From assembly GCF_028618525.1 (NCBI RefSeq), contig NZ_JAQITC010000003.1, positions 1 through 64,000 on the forward strand: a DNA stretch of 64,000 nt, given 5' to 3'. This DNA comes from Bartonella sp. AU55XJBT (GTDB lineage Bacteria > Pseudomonadota > Alphaproteobacteria > Rhizobiales > Rhizobiaceae). The notes beneath the pieces were generated by a model, which did not search any database, had not been told where the DNA came from, and saw nothing but the letters and a program-made list of their open reading frames with translations. Each line of letters starts with the position of its first letter. Within the stretch, counting starts at the first letter, position 1. Both the position numbers and the translations under genes were made by a program. Shown here piece after piece: positions 21,117-30,739 of this stretch.

Positions 21117-22883
21117 TTAGGACGTGTGTTTTTTGAACTGGATATTATGAAGTTTTTTATAAAACCCATGTTCTTTTGCGAGTAATTCTTTCTGAGTTCC
21201 TTGTTCAATCAGTTGCCCATTTTGTATGACCACAATTTTATGAGCACGAGCAATTGTTGAAAGGCGATGAGCAATAATGATCGTTGTGCGCCCTTTGGTG
21301 AGGTGGTGAATGGCTTCATTAATTTGTGCTTCGGTATGTGAATCGAGCGCGCTTGTTGCTTCATCAAGAATGAGAATTTCACTATCATGAATCATTGCTC
21401 TAGCAATAGCGAGTCGCTGTTTTTGCCCCCCTGAAAGATTACAGCCATTATCGCCTATCTGTGTATCATAACCATTTGGCAAATTCATAATAAAGTCATG
21501 AGCATTTGCTGCTTTTGCTGCTGCAATAATTTCGTCATCACAAGCGCCATCTTTTCCAAGCCCAATATTATATTTAACGGTTCCTTGAAAGAGAAAAGTA
21601 TCTTGCCCTACATAGGACATCAGGTTTCTCAGAGAACGAAATGTTGTGTAGCGGATGTCTTGATCATTAATCAATATGCGTCCTTTTGTGGGGTCATAAA
21701 GGCGCATAATAAGATTGATAAGGGTTGATTTTCCTGAGCCGGATGGTCCTACCAACGCTGTCATTTTTCCAGCTTCTATTTCTAGATTAATGTCTTTCAA
21801 TACCATTTTGTTATCAGTGTATGCAAAAGAAACATTCTCGAAACAAATAGCTCCTTGCGTTTTATTCAGATCTTTAGCTTCTTTATGTTCTATAACTGTA
21901 AGGGGACGGTCGAGTATTTCAAACATCGTACGGATATTGACCAAGCCAGATTCAATTTTGACACGGACATTTGCTAGTCTTTTTGCGGGTTCATAAGCTA
22001 AAAGTAAAGCAACAATAAAGGACATAAATTCACCTTGAACACCTGCGCGTTGGGTTGCAAGGTATCCAGAAAAACAGATAATACCGGCAATGGCGACACC
22101 TGTAAGTGTTTCCATAATAGGATTGGTAATCGCTTCAAGTGTTGCAATATTGTTTGTTTGCTTTTCAACATCACAAATGGCTTTGTCCATCCTTTTTTTC
22201 ATAACTTCTTCTAGTGAAAAAGCCTTGATGACTCGAATACCAACAGCCGTTTCCTGTACGATTTTGATAATTTCACCAAGTGAAAGAAGTTCTTTTTCCA
22301 TAAGGCGGCGAACACGTTTTAAAGCCATTCGAACACCTAAAAAAGCCAGTGGTCCTACGATTAAAGTAATGGAGATTAACATAAAGTTTTGAATGAACAT
22401 GACAAGCAACAAACCACTAACGGAGAGCAAATCACGCACAAAAGTTGTGATAATCGTATCAATGATATTACGCACAGCTGTTGCATTATGGGTTACGCGA
22501 ACAAGCAGATCAGATGACGTGTTATTGTGATAAAAAGAGACACCTTGTTCCATAAGGCGCGCATAAATTTTGCGCTGTTGTTCAGCAATGATACTGTTGC
22601 CTGCTTTGCTTAAAAAGTAAGTTTGGGCAAAAGTTGCAATCCCTTTAAGAATAAAGATAAAAGCAATGAAGCTAGAAATCAAAACGATCATAGCAAAATT
22701 TTGCGCATCAACAATATAATTAACAACATCACGCATAATCCACGCACTGGTTGCAGTTGTACAGGAAATGATGATCATTGAAATAATCGCTGCACTGTAC
22801 CAACGCGCATGTTTATGAAAATTTTCTCGTAAAAGGCGGATAATGAGATGTTTATCAAAAGAGGAAAGTTGTTTTTTGGCCAT
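21117..22883 (-). CDS. MsbA-type ABC exporter (fused membrane and ATPase domains)
   Basis: A 588-residue half-transporter that should dimerise and export a lipid or hydrophobic compound. Six membrane helices lie in residues 30-315, followed by the nucleotide-binding domain: Walker A GPSGSGKST (379-387), Q-loop near GQDTF (426-430), signature LSGGQKQR (483-490), Walker B ILILDE (503-508) and H-loop His539. The fold matches the MsbA/LipA-like exporters of rhizobia. The cargo cannot be read from the sequence. It has no co-directional neighbour. Confidence 0.9.
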   Translation of the reverse strand: MAKKQLSSFDKHLIIRLLRENFHKHARWYSAAIISMIIISCTTATSAWIMRDVVNYIVDAQNFAMIVLISSFIAFIFILKGIATFAQTYFLSKAGNSIIAEQQRKIYARLMEQGVSFYHNNTSSDLLVRVTHNATAVRNIIDTIITTFVRDLLSVSGLLLVMFIQNFMLISITLIVGPLAFLGVRMALKRVRRLMEKELLSLGEIIKIVQETAVGIRVIKAFSLEEVMKKRMDKAICDVEKQTNNIATLEAITNPIMETLTGVAIAGIICFSGYLATQRAGVQGEFMSFIVALLLAYEPAKRLANVRVKIESGLVNIRTMFEILDRPLTVIEHKEAKDLNKTQGAICFENVSFAYTDNKMVLKDINLEIEAGKMTALVGPSGSGKSTLINLIMRLYDPTKGRILINDQDIRYTTFRSLRNLMSYVGQDTFLFQGTVKYNIGLGKDGACDDEIIAAAKAANAHDFIMNLPNGYDTQIGDNGCNLSGGQKQRLAIARAMIHDSEILILDEATSALDSHTEAQINEAIHHLTKGRTTIIIAHRLSTIARAHKIVVIQNGQLIEQGTQKELLAKEHGFYKKLHNIQFKKHTS

Positions 22884-23040
22884 GAAGTGCTTCTATATTT
22901 TCTTGTTGTTTTATGCAAGATTGAAGCGCTCTTAATTAAAAAGCCCCTTAATCTTTTTTACAAAAAGAGCCTTCTTCTTTCAATGTGCGTCACTCTATTG
23001 GCATTCGCATATTGCAACAGTCTCCTCTAGACGCTTGAAA

Positions 23041-23215
23041 AGTTTCATAAGAGGATAATGATCTTTTTCTATGCACATCATATTCCCTATGATGCACAAG
23101 CGAGCATTTTTGTTTGATTCCAATATTAAAAAATTTGAAATGAGAGAATCCTACAATATTTATTTCTCTTATTCGAGGAGAGGAAATATAAATTATCCAT
23201 TGTTAATTAATGTGT
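23041..23215 (+). repeat. Dispersed repeat family 1, copy B
   Basis: The most degenerate of the three copies here. It retains TGTTTGATTCCAATAT, AAATGAGAGAATCCTAC (about 23137-23153) and a weak TTAATTAATGTGTTA end. Confidence 0.5.
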
Positions 23216-23360
23216 TATTCCATTCCACTCTATGTAAAATATTGCGCAAGGAATTTTTCGTGCTTTGAGCATTTTAAAATACATTATTGACATTCTATAA
23301 CATTGCGTATCTGCTTTATCCTACGACATTCAGAAGATTAGATTAAAATCAAAGAAATAA

Positions 23361-23489
23361 AAAATTTTTAAAGGCTTTGGTGATGAACCAACAAAAAGCG
23401 ATCTATCTTTAAAAGGGATAGTGGCTAAAGTTTCTGAGAATACTGACAATAGAGTTGATAATAAGGGGAAAGTTGTAATGAGCAGATGA
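23361..23489 (+). pseudogene. Possible coding remnant, 42 open codons
   Basis: Between a TAA (23358) and a TGA (23487) the frame reads with coding-like composition, for example GDEPTKSDLSLKGIVAKVSE. It lacks a credible start and ribosome site, and I do not recognise the family. It may be the 3' end of a lost gene or chance. Confidence 0.2.
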
Positions 23490-23643
23490 TCTCTTATTTT
23501 GAAAAGTAAGTACGGGTTTATTCTCTGGCTTATTGAATACTGTTTGGTAAAGTGTTGCTATTAAGCCTCCCATCTTTTAAGCTATGAAGGGAAAAGCGGG
23601 TGTCGTCTCATACTTTGTCAGCTCGTGGGTGTGTTTCTAGAGT

Positions 23644-23836
23644 GATTCATAAGAGGTATTTTTACGACCTTTCTCATACAATTTTTATCCACACGATTCT
23701 TTTTGTTTGTTATGTGCAAGAAAGTGATTTTGATTGATTCAACATGAAACAGATCCGAAATGAAAGAATCTCACGATATTCGGGACTCTCATTCAACATG
23801 CAAAATAGTGAACACTCTTTATAAACCAATAAGTTG
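23644..23836 (+). repeat. Dispersed repeat family 1, copy C
   Basis: Well-formed copy with GATTCATAAGAGGTATTTTT, TTTTTATCCACACGATTC, TATGTGCAAGAAAGTGATTT, GATTGATTCAACATGAAAC, AAATGAAAGAATCTCACGAT and the end TTTATAAACCAATAAGTTG. It serves as the reference for the family. Confidence 0.65.
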
Positions 23837-23953
23837 CCATTGCAAGTAACAGATGATGGTGGTAGTGCTAAAGGGCGCCATTATCTTTATAATTATGAAA
23901 GTTCAAGCCAACACCTATCATTTCTTTACCAGTTTCTATATTGTTACAGATTT

Positions 23954-24150
23954 TGGCATTTGAAATGGTTCACAAAAGATATTTCTACTTTTTTATATTT
24001 TATACATTATCTCTGTTTGTGATGTACAAGAAAATGATTTTTTGCTAAATTCTATGAATAAGAGAGCTGAAAATGAAGAAGATCTTACGGTGCTGACACT
24101 TTCTCATTTAATATGCAAAATAACAAATTCTTCTTATAAATCGAGAAAGC
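23954..24150 (+). repeat. Dispersed repeat family 1, copy D
   Basis: Parallels copy C: GGCATTTGAAATGGTTCACA, TGTGATGTACAAGAAAATGA, CATTTAATATGCAAAATAAC and CTTCTTATAAATCGAGAAAG. It ends 140 bases from the infC stop and points toward it. Confidence 0.6.
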
Positions 24151-24290
24151 ACTATTAAACTCTTAAAAGGATCTATACACATTTATAAAACCTTAAAAGC
24201 ACCATACAATCCTACGACATGGTGCTTCTAAACGATATACTTATATGCTCATATTGATGAGTTGCACACAGACACTATTCGAATGAAAAG

Positions 24291-24827
24291 CTATTTAGGT
24301 GCTATCACCATCATTATTTGCCGTCCTTCAAATTTTGGTTCCAATTCAATCTTGGCAATTTCACTTGTATCTTCTTTTACACGCTGAAGAAGCTTTAATC
24401 CAAGATCTTGGTGAGCCATCTCACGACCACGAAAACGCAAAGTAATCTTTACTTTATCACCATTATCAATAAAGCGATGAACAGCCCTCAGTTTGACTCC
24501 ATAATCATGGACATCAACATTCGGACGCATCTTAATCTCTTTGATTTCGATGACTTTTTGTTTTTTACGTGTCTCTGCGGCTTTTTTTTGAGTTTGATAC
24601 TTTAATTTGCCCAAATCGATAATTTTACATACGGGCGGTTCCGCATTTGGGACAATTTCAACCAGATCAAGCCCAGCTTCTGCGGCTATAGCAAGAGCCT
24701 CTTGTATCGCAACAACTCCCTGATGTTGTCCCTCATCATTGATAAGTTGCACATGAGGCACCCGAATATCCTGATTTGAACGTGGTCCGTCTTTTTGGGT
24801 AGATGTCATTTTAAACGGTTTACGAAT
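24291..24827 (-). CDS. infC: Translation initiation factor IF-3, apparent ATT start
   Basis: IF-3 binds the 30S subunit and controls start-codon choice. The protein (178 residues from ATT) has [13 protein letters not shown], the N-domain [17 protein letters not shown], the linker [15 protein letters not shown] and the C-domain [12 protein letters not shown]. The first ATG (24809) is 26 bases from the only ribosome site, AGGAG at 24836-24840. An in-frame ATT at 24827-24825 lies eight bases from it and restores the family N-terminus MRKPFK. An AUU start matches the self-control known for E. coli infC. rpmI and rplT do not follow. Confidence 0.93.
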   Translation of the reverse strand: MRKPFKMTSTQKDGPRSNQDIRVPHVQLINDEGQHQGVVAIQEALAIAAEAGLDLVEIVPNAEPPVCKIIDLGKLKYQTQKKAAETRKKQKVIEIKEIKMRPNVDVHDYGVKLRAVHRFIDNGDKVKITLRFRGREMAHQDLGLKLLQRVKEDTSEIAKIELEPKFEGRQIMMVIAPK

Positions 24828-25003
24828 GGTTTATGCTCCTTAATTTTGATTCAACTACAGTTAATTTAATATACAATTATGCACATAAAAACAACTATAA
24901 TTCGTGTCTGTTTCATTATTTGATTTGTTACTTTTTTAAGTAATTTAGATTATAAAAGTTTTTCCCTTAATTTAAAGAAATTGTTTTATGGAGGAGAAGA
25001 ATC

Positions 25004-25783
25004 ATGAATCAAAATATTCCTTGCCAGTTTTTTTCGTTTGAGGACACTGCTCTTGCAGTACGCCGTCGCAAAGGACGCCACTCTCCAGGTTTAGTTTGGC
25101 TTCATGGCTATCAATCCGATATGTTGGGAAGTAAGGCGATGTTGATTGATCAGTTTGCTCAAAAGCATGATTTGTCTTGTTTACGTTTTGATTACTCTGG
25201 CCATGGAGAATCTGAAGGAGATTTTTTTCAAGGAACGATTTCACGGTGGGTGAGCGAAAGTTTAGCAGCTTTTGAAACCTATTGCGAGGGGCCGCAAATT
25301 TTGGTTGGTTCCTCTATGGGGGGGTGGATTGCTTTAAGGCTTGCTATGATGCTAGCGCAGAAAAATAAGAAGCTCGCTGGTATGATATTAATTGCTCCAG
25401 CGCCTGATTTTACACAAACATTGGTGGAACCAGAATTAGGCCCTGAAGAATGGAAAATTTTGGAAGAAAAAGGCTATATTGAACGACCTGCTGTTGGTGA
25501 TGAGGAGCCGATGCCTTTTACAAAAAAATTGATTGAAGATGGACGCGAAAATTGTGTCATGAGAGGATGTATTGATGTTGGCTGTCCAATTCATATTCTC
25601 CAAGGAATGGAAGATGATAAGATACCCTATCAGCATACATTGACTTTACTTGATCATTTACCTCTTCATGACGTAACATTGACACTTGTGCGTGATGCAG
25701 ATCACCGTTTTTCTCGTCCACAGGATTTAGATTGTCTAGAAACAGCCTTGAGATCTTTAATTAATCAGATTAATGCAAAATAA
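25004..25783 (+). CDS. Alpha/beta-fold hydrolase
   Basis: A 259-residue cytoplasmic serine hydrolase of unknown substrate. It has the oxyanion-loop HGYQSDMLGSKA (34-45), FDYSGHGES (62-70), the nucleophile elbow GSSMG with Ser104, an acidic residue in GMEDDKIPY and the histidine in DADHRFSRP. An alpha/beta hydrolase next to infC is a common rhizobial arrangement. GGAGGAGAAG precedes the ATG. It is divergent from infC across 176 bases. Confidence 0.88.
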   Translation: MNQNIPCQFFSFEDTALAVRRRKGRHSPGLVWLHGYQSDMLGSKAMLIDQFAQKHDLSCLRFDYSGHGESEGDFFQGTISRWVSESLAAFETYCEGPQILVGSSMGGWIALRLAMMLAQKNKKLAGMILIAPAPDFTQTLVEPELGPEEWKILEEKGYIERPAVGDEEPMPFTKKLIEDGRENCVMRGCIDVGCPIHILQGMEDDKIPYQHTLTLLDHLPLHDVTLTLVRDADHRFSRPQDLDCLETALRSLINQINAK

Positions 25784-25815
25784 GGGGGCTATTTATTGAT
25801 GATGAAGATAAATAT

Positions 25816-26556
25816 ATGAGCATTTCTGAAAAGCATTTTATTTTTTCTGATCGCGCTATCCCTATACGCCTGCGGGAAAATAAGCACGCGCGCCGTCTTA
25901 CTTTACGTATTGATGCCAGCAGTCGGGAGATTTGTGTAACAACACCACCAGCGATAAATCTCTGTACGGTTGAAAGTTTTATTGAAAAACATCGGTCTTG
26001 GATTGAGACGCGCCTTAAGCGTATACAAATTTCTCATGAAAATACCTATCTCAAAGAGGGCGCAACAATTCCTTTTCTAGGTGTTTCCCATACCATAAAG
26101 CATGAGCAAGGACGTGGAGTAACAGAAATTGTTACAGCAGATGCAGAGCAAGGGCCTCAAATTATTGTTTATGGTCAATTAGAATATCTCCCAAGACGCA
26201 TTGCTGACGTTTTAAAAAAACAAGCAGCGCTTATTATAACACCTTTGGTGGCACATTATGCTCATCAGGTAGATCGTAAAGTCAAATCCATTTGTTATAA
26301 AGATACGAGAAGTCGTTGGGGATCTTGTTCAATTGATAAGCGTCTTTCTTTTTCTTGGCGTCTTATTATGGCTCCAAAAGCAGTTGTTGAATATGTTGTC
26401 GCCCATGAAGTTGCTCATCTTGTTGAAATGAATCACGGACCAAGATTTTGGGCTCTTTGTGAGAAACTTTGCCCTGATAGTAAAACGCATCGTGCTTGGT
26501 TGAAAGAAAATGCTCATAGACTGCACGGCATTAATTTTGATTCATATAACAAATGA
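25816..26556 (+). CDS. YgjP-type (DUF45) zinc metallopeptidase
   Basis: 246 residues with the signature HEVAHLVEMNHGPRFW. His197 and His201 of HExxH plus His206 should bind zinc and the glutamate is catalytic. The conserved SRWGSCS segment precedes it. Family members are M48/SprT-like proteins of unclear substrate. It follows the hydrolase by 32 bases on the same strand, so the two are probably co-transcribed. The stop codon lies in a short direct repeat. Confidence 0.87.
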   Translation: MSISEKHFIFSDRAIPIRLRENKHARRLTLRIDASSREICVTTPPAINLCTVESFIEKHRSWIETRLKRIQISHENTYLKEGATIPFLGVSHTIKHEQGRGVTEIVTADAEQGPQIIVYGQLEYLPRRIADVLKKQAALIITPLVAHYAHQVDRKVKSICYKDTRSRWGSCSIDKRLSFSWRLIMAPKAVVEYVVAHEVAHLVEMNHGPRFWALCEKLCPDSKTHRAWLKENAHRLHGINFDSYNK

Positions 26557-26599
26557 GAAGCGTATAAATGAGAGGCGTAAAAAATTTGCAAATGAGAGC
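26551..26599. repeat. Short imperfect direct repeats at the YgjP-type gene's stop codon
   Basis: AAATGAGAAGCGTA (26551-26564), AAATGAGAGGCGTA (26566-26579) and a truncated AAATGAGAGC (26590-26599). The first unit includes the last codon and stop of the upstream gene. Confidence 0.5.
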
Positions 26600-26803
26600 A
26601 ATATTTAACGGAACTTTTTGTTGAGTGTTTCGTTGTGTGTGTGCTTCGTCATGCATGATGAGGAAGCCATTGAAGCTCTCAGCACGATTGTCCTCCCCTG
26701 CTTGGTTTGCTGAGTGTCTTCAATGTTTTTACTTTATCTTTTTTGCCATTCAGCGTAATAACCTTAAGTTCCGATAATTTATAATAAATGGGAAGGGGTT
26801 TTT

Positions 26804-27976
26804 ATGTCTGTTCTTACAGATCCACTTCAGCTATTACAGGCTCTGATTCGTTGTCCTTCTGTTACACCGCATGAAGCGGGGGCTTTATCAGCGTTGGAAC
26901 AATTTTTGGAAAAAATGGGATTTCATGTTGAGCGCCCTATTTTTACGGATAAAAATACAGCTAATGTTGAAAATCTTTATGCAAAAATGGGAAGGGCAGG
27001 ACCCCATCTGATGTTTGCAGGTCATACGGATGTTGTACCGCCAGGTGCATTAGAAGATTGGACTTATCCACCTTTTGGAGCTGTTATAGATCAGGGGAAA
27101 TTATATGGGCGGGGTGCTGTTGATATGAAAGGCGGTATCGCTTGTTTTATTGCGGCTCTCGCGCGCGTTCTTGAGAAACAATCTATTAAAGGAACGATAA
27201 GCCTTTTGATTACTGGTGATGAAGAGGGGCCTGCTGTTAATGGTACGGTAAAACTTCTCCAATGGGCAGAAGAAAAAGGCGAAAAATGGACTGCTGCTCT
27301 TGTAGGAGAACCAACAAGCGTAAAGGCTGTTGGTGATGTTATCAAAATTGGTCGTCGCGGATCGATTTCTGGGATTATTACTGTGAAAGGTCGCCAAGGT
27401 CATGTTGCTTTTCCAGAGCGGGCTGCTAATCCTTTGCCTTTGGCAAGTAAGCTTATTCAAGCATTGACACAAACGGCTTTAGATCAAGGGACAGAGAATT
27501 TTCAACCCAGTAATTTAGAACTAACAACCATCGATACCGGTAATTTGGCAGTCAATGTTATTCCAGCGCAGACAACGATTCGTTTTAATATACGCTACAA
27601 TGATCTTTGGACAAAAGAAACCTTGATGGAGGAAATTGAAAAGTGTCTTGCTTTGGTGCACTCAAAAAATAATAGTGGTCAATATCCCTCTTATCAGCTT
27701 GAATGGATTCCGAGTTTAGGAGATGTTTTTTTGACCAAAAATGATAAACTTATTCAAATTTTATCCAATGCTATTAAAAGTGTAACAGGGAGTGCACCAG
27801 AATGCTCGACGTCTGGGGGAACTTCAGATGCACGATTTATTAAGGATTATTGCCCCGTGGTTGAATTTGGCTTACCAGGACAAACGATGCATATGGTAGA
27901 TGAATGTGTCGCCCTTGATGCAGTGGAAACACTTACGGCTATTTATGAGCGTTTTATTGTTGATTTTTTTGCATAA
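26804..27976 (+). CDS. dapE: Succinyl-diaminopimelate desuccinylase
   Basis: DapE releases LL-diaminopimelate from its N-succinyl form, feeding lysine and peptidoglycan synthesis. The 390-residue M20-type dinuclear zinc enzyme shows His74 and Asp76 in GHTDVVPPG, the bridging Asp107 in DMKGG, catalytic Glu140 and ligand Glu141 in DEEGPA, and SGGTSDARF near residue 340. GGAAGGGG lies five bases before the ATG. It stands apart from dapD (49.6 kb) and from truA, next to which I recall it in other rhizobia. Confidence 0.95.
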   Translation: MSVLTDPLQLLQALIRCPSVTPHEAGALSALEQFLEKMGFHVERPIFTDKNTANVENLYAKMGRAGPHLMFAGHTDVVPPGALEDWTYPPFGAVIDQGKLYGRGAVDMKGGIACFIAALARVLEKQSIKGTISLLITGDEEGPAVNGTVKLLQWAEEKGEKWTAALVGEPTSVKAVGDVIKIGRRGSISGIITVKGRQGHVAFPERAANPLPLASKLIQALTQTALDQGTENFQPSNLELTTIDTGNLAVNVIPAQTTIRFNIRYNDLWTKETLMEEIEKCLALVHSKNNSGQYPSYQLEWIPSLGDVFLTKNDKLIQILSNAIKSVTGSAPECSTSGGTSDARFIKDYCPVVEFGLPGQTMHMVDECVALDAVETLTAIYERFIVDFFA

Positions 27977-28017
27977 AGAAATAATTGTTTGGTCCAATAA
28001 TATCTTTATCTTATTTT

Positions 28018-28165
28018 GCCATAGAACCCTTTTGTTCCCATAAAATATTGTCATTTGAGGTGTTAATATATTAAGTGGTTTTAGAGTACGTGGTGCGCAT
28101 TTTAAAGCTGGAATTTTTGTTCGTAAAGCCTTTAGTTTTGTGAATCATCACTTTTATCGCTTCTA
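28018..28165 (+). repeat. Dispersed repeat family 2, copy P
   Basis: Shares with copies Q and R the opening CCATAAAATATTGTCATTTG and later TTGTTCGTAAAGCCTTTAG and GTGAATCATCAC. More degenerate than Q. Confidence 0.45.
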
Positions 28166-28212
28166 AAAAAGAAAATCAGACCATCTCTAGCTCAAAATAT
28201 GACGATAGCTTT

Positions 28213-28388
28213 TAGCATTTGAAAGTGTTCATAAAAGTCATTTTTATCCAAAAATTCCCTTACCTTTAAGGGGTAAGTGAATGGTTGTCATTAATGTATT
28301 GTAAATAGTTTTGAAATGAAAAAATCTTACGACACTTTAGTTTTATTTTTGCTATGACAAATAATTATGATCAATAAAATCAATGTTA
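28213..28388 (+). repeat. Dispersed repeat family 1, copy E
   Basis: Contains GCATTTGAAAGTGTTCATAA, AAATGAAAAAATCTTACGAC and a divergent end AATTATGATCAATAAAATCA. It ends nine bases from the hemW stop and faces it. Confidence 0.6.
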
Positions 28389-28396
28389 TAAAAACT

Positions 28397-29596
28397 TTAA
28401 TTTGCAAGTTGGCTGATGACGTAATCAAGAACAATACGTCCTTTGGTTGTTGCTTTTAAGCGTTTGTTATTCACCATTTCGACCAATTCTTGGTTTTGTA
28501 AATCGATAAGTTTTTCTATTGGGATACGTTTGGGACTTAAGGTTTCATAGCGTGTAAGTTCCAAGCCTTCACAAAGGCGTAATCCCATAAGAAGCATTTC
28601 ATTTGCCTGTTGCTGAAGAGTTAATCGTTCTGTTTCAATACAGCCATGCCCTTTTTTTTCGACTAATTCAAGCCACTGTTCGGGATTCTTTTCATTGATA
28701 GTGACATAACGTTCATGGTTTTCAAGGTGTGATAAAGATGTTTTTGAAAAGGTGGAAGAATGATTTGGTATGTTCTCAATAAAACGACCATGTGCTCCTG
28801 GACCAAAGCCTGCATATTGGTGATATCGCCAATAAAGAAGGTTGTGTGCTGATTCAGCACCAGGCATGGCATGGTTTGAGATTTCATAGGCAGGAAGTCC
28901 ATACAGAGCTGTTATTTCTTGGGTAAGATGATACAGATCTGCTGCGAGCTCTGATGAGGGAAGGATAAGCCTTCCTGCATCATGAAGTCGTTTAAAGGCG
29001 GTTCCTTCTTCGATTGTCAATTGATAAAGAGAAAGATGGTCTGCTGCCAAATCAATAGCTTGTACAAGTTCAGATTTCCATTGTTCAAAGGTTTGTTCGG
29101 GGCGAGCATAAATGAGATCAAAGGATAAGCGTGGAAAAATTTTCCTTGCTAAATCAATGGCATAAAGAGCTTGTTCTACATTATGGAGGCGACCAAGTTT
29201 GCGCAATGCTTTATCATTAAGCGCTTGTATCCCTAGAGATAAGCGATTAATACCTGCAGCACGGTATCCGCGAAAACGCTCTGCTTCCACACTGGATGGA
29301 TTAGCTTCCAATGTAATTTCAACTTTATCATCAAGTATCCACTTTTTTGCAAGTGCTTGCAAGAGGGCATCAACAGTTTTCGGCTCCATAAGAGAGGGGG
29401 TTCCCCCACCAATAAAAATACTCGTAATATGGCGTGGACCTATTTTGTGGTATTGTGTTTCTATTTCGCGCTCAAAGGCGGTGACAAAACGTAGCTGATC
29501 AACACCGTGGATACGAACATGCGAATTAAAGTCACAATAGGGACATTTAGCAGCACAAAAGGGCCAATGAATATAAATGCCAAAAGGTTCATTCAT
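28397..29596 (-). CDS. hemW: HemW, radical-SAM heme chaperone
   Basis: HemW resembles coproporphyrinogen III dehydrogenase but is thought to bind heme and insert it into respiratory enzymes. The 399 residues carry the cluster motif CAAKCPYC (Cys14, 18, 21), the SAM motif GGGTPS, and the C-terminal HemN-type domain with the [10 protein letters not shown] segment. The start overlaps the rdgB stop by four bases (ATGA). Family-1 repeat copy E touches its 3' end. Confidence 0.92.
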   Translation of the reverse strand: MNEPFGIYIHWPFCAAKCPYCDFNSHVRIHGVDQLRFVTAFEREIETQYHKIGPRHITSIFIGGGTPSLMEPKTVDALLQALAKKWILDDKVEITLEANPSSVEAERFRGYRAAGINRLSLGIQALNDKALRKLGRLHNVEQALYAIDLARKIFPRLSFDLIYARPEQTFEQWKSELVQAIDLAADHLSLYQLTIEEGTAFKRLHDAGRLILPSSELAADLYHLTQEITALYGLPAYEISNHAMPGAESAHNLLYWRYHQYAGFGPGAHGRFIENIPNHSSTFSKTSLSHLENHERYVTINEKNPEQWLELVEKKGHGCIETERLTLQQQANEMLLMGLRLCEGLELTRYETLSPKRIPIEKLIDLQNQELVEMVNNKRLKATTKGRIVLDYVISQLAN

Positions 29597-30240
29597 GAGA
29601 ATGCCAAAAGGTTTTCTGCTAAAAGTTTAAAAGCACGTGCGCGATGTGAAAGAGGGGGAATATCATTGTGTTGCCAGCCGTGTTTTTGCTCTGTTGACAT
29701 TTCTCCAAAGGTATTTTCATATCCATCTGGTAAAAAAATAGGATCAAAGCCAAACCCCTTATCTCCCCGTGGAGGCCAAATGAATGTTCCTTCAACGTAT
29801 CCGCGGAAATAATCTGTATGAGTATCAGTCCACGCAATACAAATGACGGATACAAAACGGCATTTTCGTTGGCTTTTTTCTCGTGCTCCGACTTTTTGAA
29901 GTTCATTTTCTATTTTTTGCATCGCTTTTGGAAAATCACGTGTACCATCGGCTTGAATTGCCCAATCAGCTGTATAAACGCCCGGTGCACCATCCAATGC
30001 ATCTACTTCTAAGCCTGAATCATCAGAGAGAGCAGGAAGTCCTGTCTTTTTTGCTGCTGCAAAAGCTTTAATATAAGCATTTTCTTCAAATGTTGTTCCT
30101 GTTTCTTTTGGTTCTGGCAAGCCAAGCTCTTTGGCTGATTGTATTATTAAACCGAAAGGTGCAACCAAAGTAGTAATTTCATGTAATTTGCTGGCGTTAT
30201 GCGTCGCAATGACAAGTTTTTTATCTGCTATGCTTCTCAT
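29593..30240 (-). CDS. rdgB: XTP/dITP diphosphatase (RdgB/HAM1 family)
   Basis: RdgB hydrolyses dITP and XTP so that they are not built into DNA. The 215 residues show the nucleotide-binding start [12 protein letters not shown], the catalytic [13 protein letters not shown], the [11 protein letters not shown] loop and the C-terminal SHRARA. GGAG lies eight bases before the ATG. It is coupled to hemW, as is common in rhizobia. The RNase PH gene (rph) that I recall upstream in related genomes is missing here. Confidence 0.95.
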   Translation of the reverse strand: MRSIADKKLVIATHNASKLHEITTLVAPFGLIIQSAKELGLPEPKETGTTFEENAYIKAFAAAKKTGLPALSDDSGLEVDALDGAPGVYTADWAIQADGTRDFPKAMQKIENELQKVGAREKSQRKCRFVSVICIAWTDTHTDYFRGYVEGTFIWPPRGDKGFGFDPIFLPDGYENTFGEMSTEQKHGWQHNDIPPLSHRARAFKLLAENLLAFS

Positions 30241-30739
30241 ATAGATTTCTCCAAAAATGAAAGGGGGAACTATTTTTGCGCTAAAAACCAGCTTAAATGC
30301 TTATACACACACATTCTGCTTGCTTTTACATGATAGGGTTATTTTACACGTTTTATGATATTTTATTCAAATAAAATTTTTCGTATTTTGTGAAGACAAT
30401 GACAATGATTGAAAAGATATGAGAAACGATTTTTAACGATTTTTTATGAAAGCCTTTTTATGGTAAAAATCCAATTTTCTATTTCCCGTGGTTTATAAAC
30501 AATCGAGCTTTTCTTGGTAAGCCCTTAAAGAGACCAATTCCTGTCTTAAATACCCTAATCACACACTCTAATAAAAAACATATCATGCATAATTATATGC
30601 CTTATATCATCACTCTAAAAGATGGTGTTTTATGGCTCAATAGGATAATATATTTTGATACTACTTTAGATTATTTGACCAAACCTTGGCAAAACTTATA
30701 TAAGATGAAGAGAGTTTTTTAAGTAGTGAAACAATTGTG
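30241..30739. other. Divergent spacer between rdgB and hrcA
   Basis: About 500 bases with a sigma70-like promoter for hrcA (30675-30702). No CIRCE operator, no repeat-family copy and no trace of rph are visible by eye. Confidence 0.5.
30675..30702 (+). promoter_or_regulatory. Putative hrcA promoter
   Basis: TTGACC (30675-30680), 16 bases, TATATA (30697-30702), 38 bases before the hrcA ATG. A TATAAG with 18-base spacing overlaps it. Confidence 0.4.

Larger units (their letters stand above)
22884..24290. other. 1.4-kb repeat-rich spacer between infC and the ABC exporter
   Basis: The longest gene-free stretch in the window. It contains three same-direction copies of dispersed repeat family 1 (B, C, D), all pointing to the infC 3' end, plus a 43-codon open stretch (23361-23489) that may be a coding remnant. 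The rpmI-rplT genes expected after infC in many bacteria are not here. Confidence 0.65.
27977..28396. other. Convergent spacer between dapE and hemW
   Basis: 420 bases filled by a family-2 copy (28018-28165) and a family-1 copy (28213-28388) in the same direction. No gene is seen. Confidence 0.6.

Noticed and set aside
23041..24150. Tandem repeats as a CRISPR array
   Set aside because: Units are about 190 bases, degenerate and without short uniform spacers, and no cas gene is present.
30241..30739. A possible CIRCE operator before hrcA
   Set aside because: I looked for the TTAGCACTC-N9-GAGTGCTAA pattern and found no match here or elsewhere in the window.
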